DNA of 37,306 bases from Acidobacteriota bacterium (GCA_023436715.1 JAEZIJ010000116.1:1-37306), one strand, 5' to 3'. Shown: positions 24,181 through 32,700, counted from the stretch's first letter. Made by a program: numbers and translations. The notes: generated by a model from the sequence alone, not told the origin.

Positions 24181-25815
24181 TCATGCCGGCACCTCGTTCT
24201 CGATTTGGCAAACTCCGGCCGGGCAACGTTTCTCAGCCACGTGCGCCAGGTGCTCGTCCCTGAAATACCGCAGCGTGCTCAGGATGGGGTTCGGTGCGGA
24301 CTGCCCCAACCCGCACAGGCTCGTGTTGCGCACCAAATCGCAGAGTTTTTCAATCAGCGCCAGGTCCTTCTCTTCGGCGTGACCCTTTCCGATGCGGTCC
24401 AGCAGTTCGTAAGGGTGCGTCGTTCCTACGCGGCACGGCACGCATTTCCCGCAGGATTCCGTCTTGCAGAACTCGGTGAAGAACTTCGCCACGTCCACCA
24501 TGCAGGAGGAATCGTCCACGACGATCATGCCGCCCGAGCCCATGATCGATCCCACGCGCGCCAGCGATTCGTAATCGACCGGCAGGTCCAGGTGCTGCTC
24601 CGGGATGCAGCCGCCCGAGGGGCCGCCGGTCTGTACCGCCTTAAAGCTCCGCCCGTCGGGGATGCCGCCGCCAATCTCGAAGATAATGTCGCGCAGCGTA
24701 ATCCCCATCGGCACTTCGATCAGCCCGGTGTTTGCCACACAGCCCGCGAGAGCGAATACCTTGGTGCCCTTGCTCTTCGCCGTGCCGATGGAGGCGAACC
24801 ACGCGCTTCCGTTGCGCACGATGGCCGGGACGTTCGCGAACGTCTCCACGTTGTTGATGACTGTCGGAGCGCCCCAGAGCCCTTCCTGCGCGGGGTAGGG
24901 AGGCCTGGGCCTTGGTGTGCCGCGCTTGCCTTCCACTGTGGAGATCAGTGCCGTTTCCTCGCCGCAAACGAAAGCCCCGGCCCCGAGCCGCACTTCCACG
25001 CGGAAGCTGAACCGTGTGCCGCAGATGTCGTTGCCCAGAAGTTCGAGTCTCTCGGCCTGGCGAATGGCCGTCTTCAGGTTCTTGACTGCGAGCGGGTATT
25101 CGGCGCGAACGTAGATGTACCCGCGGCTCGCCCCCACGGCATACGCGCCGAGCGCCATGCCTTCGAGCACGCGGTGCGGATCGCTTTCGAGCACCGCGCG
25201 ATCCATGAACGCGCCCGGGTCGCCTTCATCGCCGTTGCAGATGACGTACTTCGGCCCGGCCGTATCGGCCTTCGCAACGGTGCTCCACTTCAGGCCTGTC
25301 GGATATCCCGCGCCGCCGCGCCCGCGCAGGCCGCTCTTGATCACCTGGTCGAGCACTTCGGCCGGCTTCATCTCGGTCAAAGCCTTCAACAGGGACTGAT
25401 ACCCGCCGGCGGCGATGTAGTCCTCGATGCGCTCGGGATCGATGCGCCCCGAATTCTCCAGGACGATCTTGACCTGCTTCTTGAAAAAGGGCACGCAGGA
25501 GTCGCACTGGAGCCGCTCTACCGGCTGGCCGGTCTCGAGGCTGTCCAGAATCTCAGGCGCATCGGCCGGAGTGACGTTCTTATAGAGAGCGCCCGCGGGT
25601 TCGACGGCAACAAGCGGTCCGGCGGAACAGAGCCCCATGCAGCCGACGCCCTTCACGCGGCAGCAGTCGCCCGCGCCTTTCTCAAGCGCTTCCTTGACCT
25701 GCGCCGAGCCCAACGACCGGCAGCCAGCCGCCGTGCAGATGTGTATGTGGTGGCGGTACTTAGCCAGTACTCCGGCTTCGGTATTCGCTATGTCCTGCAG
25801 TTCTTCGGGAGACAT
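24181..25815 (-). CDS. hoxF: NAD-binding diaphorase subunit HoxF
   Basis: This is a 544-residue NADH:acceptor subunit. A thioredoxin-like [2Fe-2S] domain opens the protein (Cys27, Cys32, Cys59, Cys63). The NuoF-like core follows, with NADH/FMN loops GLRGRGGAGYPTGLKW (163-177) and NGDEGDPGAF. The C-terminal four-Cys [4Fe-4S] motif is ESCGKCVPCRVGT with a fourth Cys in TSLCGLGQ. The N-terminal helical part of NuoE and any C-terminal ferredoxin domain are absent. No separate hoxE is found nearby. The domain set resembles HydB-type subunits as well as HoxF. No strong ribosome site precedes the ATG at 25815. Confidence 0.93.
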   Translation of the reverse strand: MSPEELQDIANTEAGVLAKYRHHIHICTAAGCRSLGSAQVKEALEKGAGDCCRVKGVGCMGLCSAGPLVAVEPAGALYKNVTPADAPEILDSLETGQPVERLQCDSCVPFFKKQVKIVLENSGRIDPERIEDYIAAGGYQSLLKALTEMKPAEVLDQVIKSGLRGRGGAGYPTGLKWSTVAKADTAGPKYVICNGDEGDPGAFMDRAVLESDPHRVLEGMALGAYAVGASRGYIYVRAEYPLAVKNLKTAIRQAERLELLGNDICGTRFSFRVEVRLGAGAFVCGEETALISTVEGKRGTPRPRPPYPAQEGLWGAPTVINNVETFANVPAIVRNGSAWFASIGTAKSKGTKVFALAGCVANTGLIEVPMGITLRDIIFEIGGGIPDGRSFKAVQTGGPSGGCIPEQHLDLPVDYESLARVGSIMGSGGMIVVDDSSCMVDVAKFFTEFCKTESCGKCVPCRVGTTHPYELLDRIGKGHAEEKDLALIEKLCDLVRNTSLCGLGQSAPNPILSTLRYFRDEHLAHVAEKRCPAGVCQIENEVPA

Positions 25816-25898
25816 GCTGGCAGTACCGGGTCGCTCGAAAGAACCCCTATGATACTCCAGAATGCAGGAGCCGGAAACCCGAGAAGAAGCAGGAGGAT

Positions 25899-25916
25899 GG
25901 GGCGCCGCAGCGCCCC
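25899..25916. repeat. Short GC palindrome at the pgi 3' end
   Basis: GGGGCGC-CGCA-GCGCCCC forms a 7-bp stem with a 4-base loop directly at the stop codon of pgi, in the 100-base gap before hoxF. No U-run follows on the minus strand, so it is more likely an mRNA-stabilising or attenuating hairpin, or a dispersed repeat, than a full terminator. Confidence 0.6.
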
Positions 25917-27289
25917 TACGATCTCAGCTTTTCGAAGCGTTCGCGGTAGGTTTCGAACCCCTTGCGGCCCATCAGGCCGTAGGTGAACCGCTTGCCGAGT
26001 TCCACGCCTTCCTGGTCGAAAGCGTTGATGTTCAGCAGTTCGCCCATGAAGGCGGTCTCGAATTCCATGAGCTGTAGGAAGCCGCCGAGGTGCTCGGCAT
26101 CGACTTTTTCGAGCGTGAACGTGCAGCTCGGCCGCCCGGTTTCGGCCAGTGCGGCGGCCGTCGAGCGCCGTTCCGCGTCGATCAGCTTCGCCAGAGTCTG
26201 CCCGCCGAGGTAGTCGAACGCTTCCAGGCCCAGCTTCGCCTTGGGGATTTTGCCGGTGTCCGGGTACTTCTCCACCGCCCAGAAGGTGAACACCTTGTCG
26301 TCGGGGCCCTCGATGTAAAGCTGCACCTGTGAGTGCTGGTCGGTCGCGCCCAGGGCAGCCACGGGAGTCTGGCCCACGTGAACCTCGGCGCCGTCGCGCG
26401 TTTTCGCCTTGCCCAGGGACTCGGCCCAGAGCTGCCGGAACCAGAACGCCGTGCCCCAGAGGTAGTTCGAATAGGGGAACGCGACCTGGATGGGCTTGTC
26501 CTTCAGTGTCCAGGAGAGGTAATGCATCAGCGCGGCGCGAAGCGCGGTGTTCTTTTTGAGGTCGCGCTGCCAAGAGTCGTGGGTCACGGCCGCCGCGCCC
26601 TTGAAGACTTTGCGGATATCGACGCCGATCAGCGCGGCTGGCACCATGCCGACAGGGGAGAGCACACTGAAGCGCCCGCCGACGTTCTTCGGGATGCCGA
26701 ACTCGGTGTAGCCTTCCTTTTCGGCCAGCGTGTGCAGGTCGCCGGAGCCGATCGTGGTAACGGCCGCAATGCGGCTGCTCGCCTTGCTTCCGAGCTTCTT
26801 CGTCATCCAGTCGCGGACGATCAGAAACGTGGCAACCGTTTCGGCGGTGGAGCCCGACTTGGCGATGACCACCACAAAAGTCTTCTTCGGATTCATCGAG
26901 TCCAGCGCCGCCTTCGTGAACGCCGGATCAACGTTATCCAGAATGACGAGGCGAGGGTTGCTGGTCGAGAACGCAGGCTGGACCGGATGCGGACCGCGCA
27001 ACCCGCAATCGAGCGCCCAGGCGCCGAGCGCGCTGCCGCCGATCCCTACCACGCAAACGGTATCGAACGACCCCTCGACGCTCTTGGCGAACTTCAGTAT
27101 CTCGTTCGCAGTCTTGGTCTGAAACGGAAGATGCGGGAAGCCCTGCGTGCCGGCTTCGCTGATCTTCTTGAAGCCATTCAGCGCCTGCACGGCCTTGGCC
27201 GAGTGCTGGCGGATTTCGTCGCGGGTGAGTCCGTTTTTTTCACCCACCACTTCGGAGCGGAGATTGGTGTCGTCGAATTGTATGCGCAT
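25916..27289 (-). CDS. pgi: Glucose-6-phosphate isomerase
   Basis: This 457-residue cytosolic enzyme interconverts glucose 6-phosphate and fructose 6-phosphate. It has the SIS-type sugar-phosphate pocket (VVGIGGSALGAWAL, VIAKSGSTAET) and the family signature around NVGGRFSVLSPVG; QHSQVQLYIEGP is also typical. It is a shorter bacterial form. MRIQFDDTN at 27289 is preferred over a start 30 bases upstream that adds non-conserved residues. It follows larE by 67 bases and precedes hoxF by 100 bases on the same strand, so it could be part of the same transcript. Confidence 0.93.
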   Translation of the reverse strand: MRIQFDDTNLRSEVVGEKNGLTRDEIRQHSAKAVQALNGFKKISEAGTQGFPHLPFQTKTANEILKFAKSVEGSFDTVCVVGIGGSALGAWALDCGLRGPHPVQPAFSTSNPRLVILDNVDPAFTKAALDSMNPKKTFVVVIAKSGSTAETVATFLIVRDWMTKKLGSKASSRIAAVTTIGSGDLHTLAEKEGYTEFGIPKNVGGRFSVLSPVGMVPAALIGVDIRKVFKGAAAVTHDSWQRDLKKNTALRAALMHYLSWTLKDKPIQVAFPYSNYLWGTAFWFRQLWAESLGKAKTRDGAEVHVGQTPVAALGATDQHSQVQLYIEGPDDKVFTFWAVEKYPDTGKIPKAKLGLEAFDYLGGQTLAKLIDAERRSTAAALAETGRPSCTFTLEKVDAEHLGGFLQLMEFETAFMGELLNINAFDQEGVELGKRFTYGLMGRKGFETYRERFEKLRS

Positions 27290-27356
27290 AGGAATTTGAG
27301 CTGGTGCCCCAGAACCCATTGGAGCACAACGAAGGTGAAGGCGGGCGCACCCGGTT

Positions 27357-28217
27357 CTAGGCGCGCTTCTTGAGAGACTCGTTCATCGAGCCCTGGCGAT
27401 AGCCTTCCAGGTCGAGGGTGACGAAGTTGAAGCCGAGTGGCTTGAAAATGGAGGTAAGCCGCCCAGCCATGTCGAGCGTGAGCGCCTTCTCCATCTCGTC
27501 GCGCGCGATCTCGATGCGGACGAGTTCGCCGTGGAAGCGCACACGGAATTGCCGGAAACCAAGCGCCTTCAGGGCTTCCTCTCCCGCCTCGACGGTTTTG
27601 ACCGTTTCCTTCGTCACCGGGGTGCCGTAAGGGATGCGGGAGCTGAGGCAGGCCGAAGCGGGACGGTCCCAGGTCGGGAGCCCGGCGAGCCGGGAAAGCT
27701 CGCGGATTTCGATTTTGCGCAGCCCTGCATCCAGAAGCGGCGTCTTGACCTGGTGCTGGCGCGCGGCGTTCTGGCCCGGGCGGTAGTCGCCGAGGTCGTC
27801 CTGGTTCACGCCGTAGACGATGTTCGAGACGCCTCGCCCACGTCCGAATTCTTCGAGCCGCCCGAACAACTCGTCCTTGCAGTGGAAACAGCGGTCCGGA
27901 GCGTTCCGAGCGTAGTCCGGGTTGTCGAACTCGCGCGTCTCGATGTACTCGTGCCGGAAGCCGAACCGGAGCGCCAGTTCCTCGGCATCGCGCTTGTGGG
28001 ATTCCGGAATGGAGGCGGAGTCTGCCGTGATGATGAGCGCGTTGTCCGCCCCAAGCACCTTGTGCGCCGCCCAGGCGAGGTAGGCCGAATCGGTGCCGCC
28101 GGAATAAGCGACGATCACACGGCCCATCTCGCGCAGCAGCGAGAACAGCCGGTCTTCTTTCTCACGCAGCAGCACCGGGTCAACGCCCTTGGTGTCTAGG
28201 GAGATCAGGGACGCCAT
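27357..28217 (-). CDS. larE: Sulfur transferase LarE (nickel-pincer cofactor synthesis)
   Basis: This 286-residue PP-loop enzyme adenylates and then sulfurates pyridinium dicarboxylate mononucleotide during synthesis of the nickel-pincer nucleotide used by LarA. The PP-loop SGGTDSAYLAW and the conserved RPASACLSSRIPYG are present. The Cys in CLSSR (Cys190) corresponds to the sacrificial Cys176 of the L. plantarum enzyme. Two further cysteines in RCFHCKDELF (Cys110, Cys113) suggest the three-Cys type that holds a [4Fe-4S] cluster and can act catalytically. The ATG at 28217 is preferred over a TTG 6 bases upstream. A REP palindrome and the gyrA stop lie just upstream. Confidence 0.93.
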   Translation of the reverse strand: MASLISLDTKGVDPVLLREKEDRLFSLLREMGRVIVAYSGGTDSAYLAWAAHKVLGADNALIITADSASIPESHKRDAEELALRFGFRHEYIETREFDNPDYARNAPDRCFHCKDELFGRLEEFGRGRGVSNIVYGVNQDDLGDYRPGQNAARQHQVKTPLLDAGLRKIEIRELSRLAGLPTWDRPASACLSSRIPYGTPVTKETVKTVEAGEEALKALGFRQFRVRFHGELVRIEIARDEMEKALTLDMAGRLTSIFKPLGFNFVTLDLEGYRQGSMNESLKKRA

Positions 28218-28222
28218 ACTCA

Positions 28223-28228
28223 ATTATA
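28223..28228 (-). promoter_or_regulatory. Possible -10 element of larE
   Basis: On the minus strand a perfect TATAAT ends 5 bases before the larE ATG. There is no good -35 match, which would fall inside the REP palindrome, and no ribosome site. This spacing would produce a leaderless mRNA, a layout known in some bacterial groups. It might be a chance match. Confidence 0.35.
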
Positions 28229-28232
28229 GTCA

Positions 28233-28256
28233 GACAGGCCAGGAGTCCTGTCCCAC
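28233..28256 (-). repeat. REP-like palindrome, family A, copy 2
   Basis: On the minus strand this reads GTGGGACAGG-ACTCC-TGGCCTGTC, one mismatch from copy 1 at 3406. It begins immediately after the gyrA stop codon (28257-28259) and fills most of the 39-base gap before larE, so it separates the two in mRNA. Confidence 0.85.
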
Positions 28257-30863
28257 CTACAGCGGCAGGTTCTCCTGCGCGTTGCCGTTACCGTTGCCGT
28301 TCTGGCCTTCTTCGGGGATGACGCAGGCCGCGGCGACGCGGTCCGTATCTTCCATCCTGACCAGGCGCACGCCCTGAGTGGAGCGGCCCGCCTGCCGGAT
28401 TTCGCTGGCCTCGATGCGGATGATCTTGCCTTCCTTGGTGATGATCATCAGGTCGGTGTCGTCCTTCACGGCCATTACAGCAACCACGTTGCCGATGCGC
28501 GCGGTGGTCTTCATGTTGATGATGCCCTTGCCGCCGCGCGCGGTCAGCCGGTAATCCTTGAGCGGGGTGCGTTTCCCGTAGCCTCTCTCGGAGATCGAGA
28601 GGATTAGGACTTCCTCCTCGACGGCCTCCATGCCGACCAGGTAATCGCCCTCGGCCAGATCCATGGCACGGACGCCGCGGGCAGGCCTTCCCATCGCGCG
28701 CACCTGCTTCTCATGGAAGCGGATCGCTTTGCCTTCGTACGACCCGATGAAGATGTAGTTGTCGCTGCCGGCCAGGCGCGCCGAGATCAACTCGTCGCCC
28801 TCATCCAGCCCGATGGCGATGATGCCGCGCGAGAGCGGGTTGTCGAACTCCGTCAGTTCGGACTTCTTGATGACCCCGCGCCTGGTCACCATCACGATGT
28901 ACTGCTCCGGCACGAAGTCCTTCACGGGCAGAAACGCCTTGATGCTTTCGTCGGGCTGGAGGTTGATCAGGTTCGAGATGTGCTTGCCCTTGCCCGTGGT
29001 GCCCGCGTCGGGAATCGCGTAAATCTTGAGCCAGTACACGCGCCCCATATTGGTGAAGATGAGCAGGTACGAGTGGGTGGACGCGACGATCAGGTGCTCG
29101 ATGAAGTCCTCCGTCCGCGTGCCCATCCCGATGCGGCCCTTGCCGCCGCGGCCCTGCCGGCGATAGGTGTCGACCGAGGTGCGCTTCAGGTAGCCGCCGT
29201 GCGTGACGGTTACGGCGACGTCCTCGACGGCGACCAGGTCCTCCAGCCGGATGTCGCCCGTGTCCTCGACGAACTCGGTGCGGCGCTCGTCGCCGAAATC
29301 CTTCTGAACCTCCCGGAGTTCCTTGACGATGACGTTGCGCAGCACCTTCTCGGAACCGAGGATTTCCAGGTACTCGGCAATGCGGCGCTGGATATCGGCC
29401 AGTTCGTCGATGATCTTCTGCCGTTCCATGCCGGTCAGGCGCTGCAACTGGAGCTCGATAATCGCCTGCGCCTGCCGTTCGGAGAAGTCGAAGACGAACC
29501 CTTCGGGGATGGCCGTTTCCTGGGTCACCCGCTCGGGAATCGGGAGTACGCCCATCAGCCGTTCGCGGGCTTCCTTCGGGGTGCCGGACGCCCGTATGGT
29601 CTCGATCACCAGATCGAGGTTCTCGAGCGCTTTTTTGAATCCGAGCAGAACGTGTTCACGCTCGCGCGCTTTGCGCAGTTCGTATTCGGTGCGCCGGCGG
29701 ACGACATCGAGGCGGTGGTCGATGAACCGCTTGATGCAATCGATCAGGCCGAGTTCGCGCGGCTGGCCGTTGACGATCGAGAGCATGATGATGCCGAAGC
29801 CGGTCTGCATCTGGGTGTGCTTGTACAGATTGTTCAGCACCACCTCGGCCTGCTCGCCGCGCTTCAGCTCGAAGACGATCCGCATGCCCTCGCGGTCGCT
29901 TTCATCCCGGATTTCGGAAATGCCTTCGAGCTTCTTCTCGTTCACCAGGGAGGCTACCTGCTCGATGAGGCGGGCCTTGTTCACTTGGTAGGGAATCTCG
30001 GTGACTATGATGTGGTCGCGGTCCTTCCCGACATGCTCGATGCGCGCCCTGGCGCGCAGTTTCAGCATCCCGCGGCCCCTCGTGTAGGCGTCGATGATGC
30101 CCTGACGGCCCATGATGTAGCCCCCGGTCGGGAAATCCGGGCCGGGAACCATCTGCAGGACCTTCTCGAGGGGCGTGTGGGGATTCTGTACGAGCGTGAT
30201 CGTCGCTTCGACAACCTCCTTGAGGTTGTGCGGCGGGATGTTCGTGGCCATGCCGACCGCTATGCCCGAGGAGCCATTGATCAACAGGTTCGGCACCCGC
30301 GTGGGCAGGACTTCCGGTTCTACTTCGCTTTCATCGTAATTCGGACGGAAATCGACCGTTTCGCGGTCGATATCGGCCAGCAGAGTGGAGGCGATTCGGG
30401 AAAGACGGGCCTCGGTGTACCGCATGGCCGCGGGCGGGTCGCCATCGACCGATCCGAAGTTGCCCTGTCCGTCGATCAGGGGGTACCGCATCGAGAACGG
30501 CTGGGCCATACGGACCAGGGCGTCGTAAACTGCCGAGTCCCCGTGAGGGTGGAATTTTCCGAGGACCTCGCCGACGATCTTGGCGCACTTACGCGTGGGG
30601 CGGTTGAAGGTGAGCCCCATTTCATGAAGACCGAACAGGATACGGCGGTGAACCGGCTTGAGCCCGTCGCGCACGTCGGGCAGCGCGCGGCCGATGATCA
30701 CGCTCATGGCGTAGTCGAGATACGACCGGCGCATCTCGTCTTCGATATTGATCGGGATCAGGTTCTTGCCACCTCCGGCGCCGAGCGGGATCTGCCCTCC
30801 CCCCGGTGGCTGGGGCGGGGTAGGTGGAAGCTGCGGGCTGTCTGGACGATCCGAATCTGCCAA
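28257..30863 (-). CDS. gyrA: DNA gyrase subunit A
   Basis: This 868-residue type II topoisomerase subunit has the catalytic Tyr149 in AAMRYTEARL. The quinolone-resistance region reads HPHGDSAVYDALVRMAQPF, with Ser110 and Asp114 at the wild-type positions. The C-terminal beta-pinwheel carries the GyrA-box QGRGGKG, which marks gyrase rather than topoisomerase IV. The first 33 residues are a Pro/Gly-rich extension. The start is TTG at 30863, supported by AGGAG about 5 bases upstream. The C-terminal tail is Asn/Gly-rich (GNGNGNAQE). The promoter presumably lies in the 159-base divergent region. Confidence 0.96.
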   Translation of the reverse strand: MADSDRPDSPQLPPTPPQPPGGGQIPLGAGGGKNLIPINIEDEMRRSYLDYAMSVIIGRALPDVRDGLKPVHRRILFGLHEMGLTFNRPTRKCAKIVGEVLGKFHPHGDSAVYDALVRMAQPFSMRYPLIDGQGNFGSVDGDPPAAMRYTEARLSRIASTLLADIDRETVDFRPNYDESEVEPEVLPTRVPNLLINGSSGIAVGMATNIPPHNLKEVVEATITLVQNPHTPLEKVLQMVPGPDFPTGGYIMGRQGIIDAYTRGRGMLKLRARARIEHVGKDRDHIIVTEIPYQVNKARLIEQVASLVNEKKLEGISEIRDESDREGMRIVFELKRGEQAEVVLNNLYKHTQMQTGFGIIMLSIVNGQPRELGLIDCIKRFIDHRLDVVRRRTEYELRKAREREHVLLGFKKALENLDLVIETIRASGTPKEARERLMGVLPIPERVTQETAIPEGFVFDFSERQAQAIIELQLQRLTGMERQKIIDELADIQRRIAEYLEILGSEKVLRNVIVKELREVQKDFGDERRTEFVEDTGDIRLEDLVAVEDVAVTVTHGGYLKRTSVDTYRRQGRGGKGRIGMGTRTEDFIEHLIVASTHSYLLIFTNMGRVYWLKIYAIPDAGTTGKGKHISNLINLQPDESIKAFLPVKDFVPEQYIVMVTRRGVIKKSELTEFDNPLSRGIIAIGLDEGDELISARLAGSDNYIFIGSYEGKAIRFHEKQVRAMGRPARGVRAMDLAEGDYLVGMEAVEEEVLILSISERGYGKRTPLKDYRLTARGGKGIINMKTTARIGNVVAVMAVKDDTDLMIITKEGKIIRIEASEIRQAGRSTQGVRLVRMEDTDRVAAACVIPEEGQNGNGNGNAQENLPL

Positions 30864-31022
30864 GATAACTCCTGAAGGCGAACGGGTCTTCTTCCCTGTT
30901 TCTTCGCCTGCTCAAATATTCAAAATCTAAACCACTATTTTACCAGATTTGATTGATGTGAAAGGGAGTTTTCGTAAATCGGCTGGCGTTTCCGGCGTGC
31001 GCGGTTGTAGACTGAGAGTACG
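30864..31022. promoter_or_regulatory. Divergent promoter region gyrA / GT2
   Basis: This intergenic region separates the oppositely transcribed gyrA and glycosyltransferase genes and has an AT-rich core (about 30910-30960), the most AT-rich spot in the neighbourhood. On the minus strand TAAAAT (about 30940) could be the gyrA -10; its -35 is not clear. An AGGAG ribosome site precedes gyrA. Promoter positions are guesses. Confidence 0.5.
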
Positions 31023-31997
31023 ATGCTCTCGGTCGTTATTCCCGTGCACAACGAGGAGCCGTCGCTACTGCCATTGTACGACCGGCTTACTACCGTGCTC
31101 TCCTCGCTCGACCAGCCTTACGAAGTCATTTTCGTCGATGATGCTTCCACGGACCGGAGCTTCGAACTGCTCGCGAACCTTGCCGAAACCGACGCGCATC
31201 TGAAGGTCATCCGGCTGCGCCGGAATTTCGGACAGACGGCGGCGCTTTCAGCCGGCTTTCATGAGGCGCAAGGCGGGGTGATCGTATCGCTCGACGGCGA
31301 CCTGCAGCATGCCCCCGAGGATATTCCGGCGCTGCTCGCGAAGATTGAGGAAGGGTACGACATCGCGAGCGGCTGGCGGAAAAACCGCGTGGACAATGCA
31401 ATCACCCGCAAGCTGCCCTCCCGCATCGCAAACTGGCTCATGAAGAAGGCTTCGGGCGTCGACCTGCACGATTTCGGGACCACGTTCAAGGCATACCGGG
31501 CGGAAGTTCTGAAAGACATCAACCTCTACGGCGAACTGCACCGTTTCATTCCGGCCCTGGCCAGTTTCTACGGCGCGCGCGTGGCGGAAGTGCCCATCCA
31601 GAACATTCCGCGCGCGGCAGGCGGCTCGCACTACGGCCTGGGCAGGACGATGCACGTGATGTTCGACATCGTGACGATCAAGTTCCTGCTCAACTACTTC
31701 ACACGCCCGATGCACTTCTTCGGGAATCTCGGACTTGTGGGGACGTTGACCGGAGGCGGAGTTCTGGGGTACCTGGCGGTGCATAAGGTCGCCACCGGCC
31801 ACGACATCATCATCGAGCACGGACCGCTGATGCTGGCGGCGGGCTTGGCGCTTCTGGCCGGGTTGATGATGTTCACCACCGGCCTGCTCGGGGAAGTGCT
31901 GATTCGCACGTATTTCGAAAGCCAGGGCCGCCGGATTTACGCGGTGCGCGAGATCCGGTGCCGCCGCGAGCGGCGTGTGCAGGGCGAAGCTCGGTAG
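31023..31997 (+). CDS. GT2 glycosyltransferase, DPM1/GtrB-like
   Basis: This 324-residue membrane-linked enzyme probably transfers a sugar from a nucleotide donor to polyprenyl phosphate. The GT-A fold is at about 1-215: SVVIPVHNEEPSL, VIFVDDASTDRS, the DxD-type IVSLDGDLQHAPEDIP and KLPSRIANWLMKKASG. Two C-terminal membrane helices (about 237-260 and 268-292) are as in GtrB/ArnC-like enzymes. The sugar and acceptor are unknown. Its stop TAG abuts a REP palindrome and then the RAYT cassette. Confidence 0.9.
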   Translation: MLSVVIPVHNEEPSLLPLYDRLTTVLSSLDQPYEVIFVDDASTDRSFELLANLAETDAHLKVIRLRRNFGQTAALSAGFHEAQGGVIVSLDGDLQHAPEDIPALLAKIEEGYDIASGWRKNRVDNAITRKLPSRIANWLMKKASGVDLHDFGTTFKAYRAEVLKDINLYGELHRFIPALASFYGARVAEVPIQNIPRAAGGSHYGLGRTMHVMFDIVTIKFLLNYFTRPMHFFGNLGLVGTLTGGGVLGYLAVHKVATGHDIIIEHGPLMLAAGLALLAGLMMFTTGLLGEVLIRTYFESQGRRIYAVREIRCRRERRVQGEAR

Positions 31998-32015
31998 TCA
32001 GGCCTCCTGCCTGTC
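31994..32015 (+). repeat. REP-like palindrome, family A, copy 3
   Basis: The sequence GTAGTCAGGC-CTCCT-GCCTGTC is a shortened variant of the family A element. It has a GTAG head and covers the stop codon of the glycosyltransferase gene (31995-31997). It forms the left outer boundary of the RAYT cassette, opposite in orientation to the copy at 32701. Confidence 0.75.
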
Positions 32016-32619
32016 TGATAGGCCAGTTTGTAGATTCCGAGTGCGCAGACATGTGGGGTCAGCCCTTCTGGGCTGCCGCCGGGCTTTGGCCCGGCCGCTG
32101 GACCACGGAAACTCTTCCGGGGCGGTCACCAGCCCCGCTCTCACCGGGTTCCACTCGATGTAATGCTGTATCCGCCAGAACTCCTCGTCGTTGCGGACAA
32201 GATGATCATAGCTTTCGTCCTGCCAAAATGGCCCTTGCCGGCCCAGCCTGCGGTTGGCCTCGTGACCGGTGTACCCTTTCAGCGGCCCCAACCATCGCGC
32301 CACCGGCACCTGTGGTGTCGCCAAGACATGGACGTGATTCGGCATGACAACAAACGCATGCAAGCGATAGCGCCATCCGCACATGACCGTCCCACAAAGC
32401 CTGTATCAGCAGACGCGCTATTTCGGGCTGGCGCAGAAACTGTGGGCCGTTCCGAGTGGTATCCAGTATCCGGTCCAGGGCCACACAGGCTTGGCCGGAG
32501 GTGAGCTTAGCGGGCGGAAAAATGCGGCTCGGAGGCAAACTGCCGTGGAGGCGGAAGGTGACGAACAAAGGCTGGCCCACGAGATTCCAGTGCGGGAGGC
32601 GGCGATTATATCTGTTCAC
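31998..32619 (-). pseudogene. REP-associated tyrosine transposase (RAYT), frameshifted
   Basis: Two overlapping frames together make one RAYT/TnpA-REP protein of about 200 residues. The first (from 32619) encodes MNRYNRRLPHWNLVG, LFVTFRLHGSLPP and FLRQPEIARLLIQALWDGHV. The second (from about 32384) continues with WRYRLHAFVVMPNHVHVL, containing the HxH metal motif, then LKGYTGHEANR, PFWQDESYDH and YIEWNPVRAGLV, with the candidate catalytic Tyr. One extra base near 32370 explains the break; without it the frames join as HVRWRYRLHAF. RAYTs are single-copy housekeeping-like relatives of IS200/IS605 transposases that act on REP sequences. The C-terminal end reads into the left inverted repeat. It is probably inactive unless a frameshift is programmed. 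Confidence 0.88.
32053..32095 (+). repeat. REP doublet, family B, left arm of RAYT cassette
   Basis: A GTGGG head is followed by two hairpins, CAGCCC-TTCT-GGGCTG and GCCGGGC-TTTG-GCCCGGC. The 43-base unit is repeated in inverted orientation at 32658-32699 with only one base missing. The GTGG head plus imperfect palindrome is the form of REPs recognised by RAYTs. Confidence 0.88.
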
Positions 32620-32657
32620 CTAATTTGACAGTGGCACTTGGCGGCAGAAAATCTCAC

Positions 32658-32699
32658 GCCGGGCAAAGCCCGGCGGCAGCCCAGAAGGGCTGACCCCAC
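32658..32699 (-). repeat. REP doublet, family B, right arm of RAYT cassette
   Basis: This is the inverted copy of 32053-32095, identical except for one deleted base in the second hairpin. It lies 38 bases upstream of the RAYT start codon. The two arms bracket the transposase gene. Confidence 0.88.
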
Positions 32700-32700
32700 G

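Noticed and set aside
28713..30875. 720-residue open frame on the plus strand opposite gyrA
   Set aside because: It is a mirror frame of the strongly conserved gyrA, with no recognisable domain or start signal.
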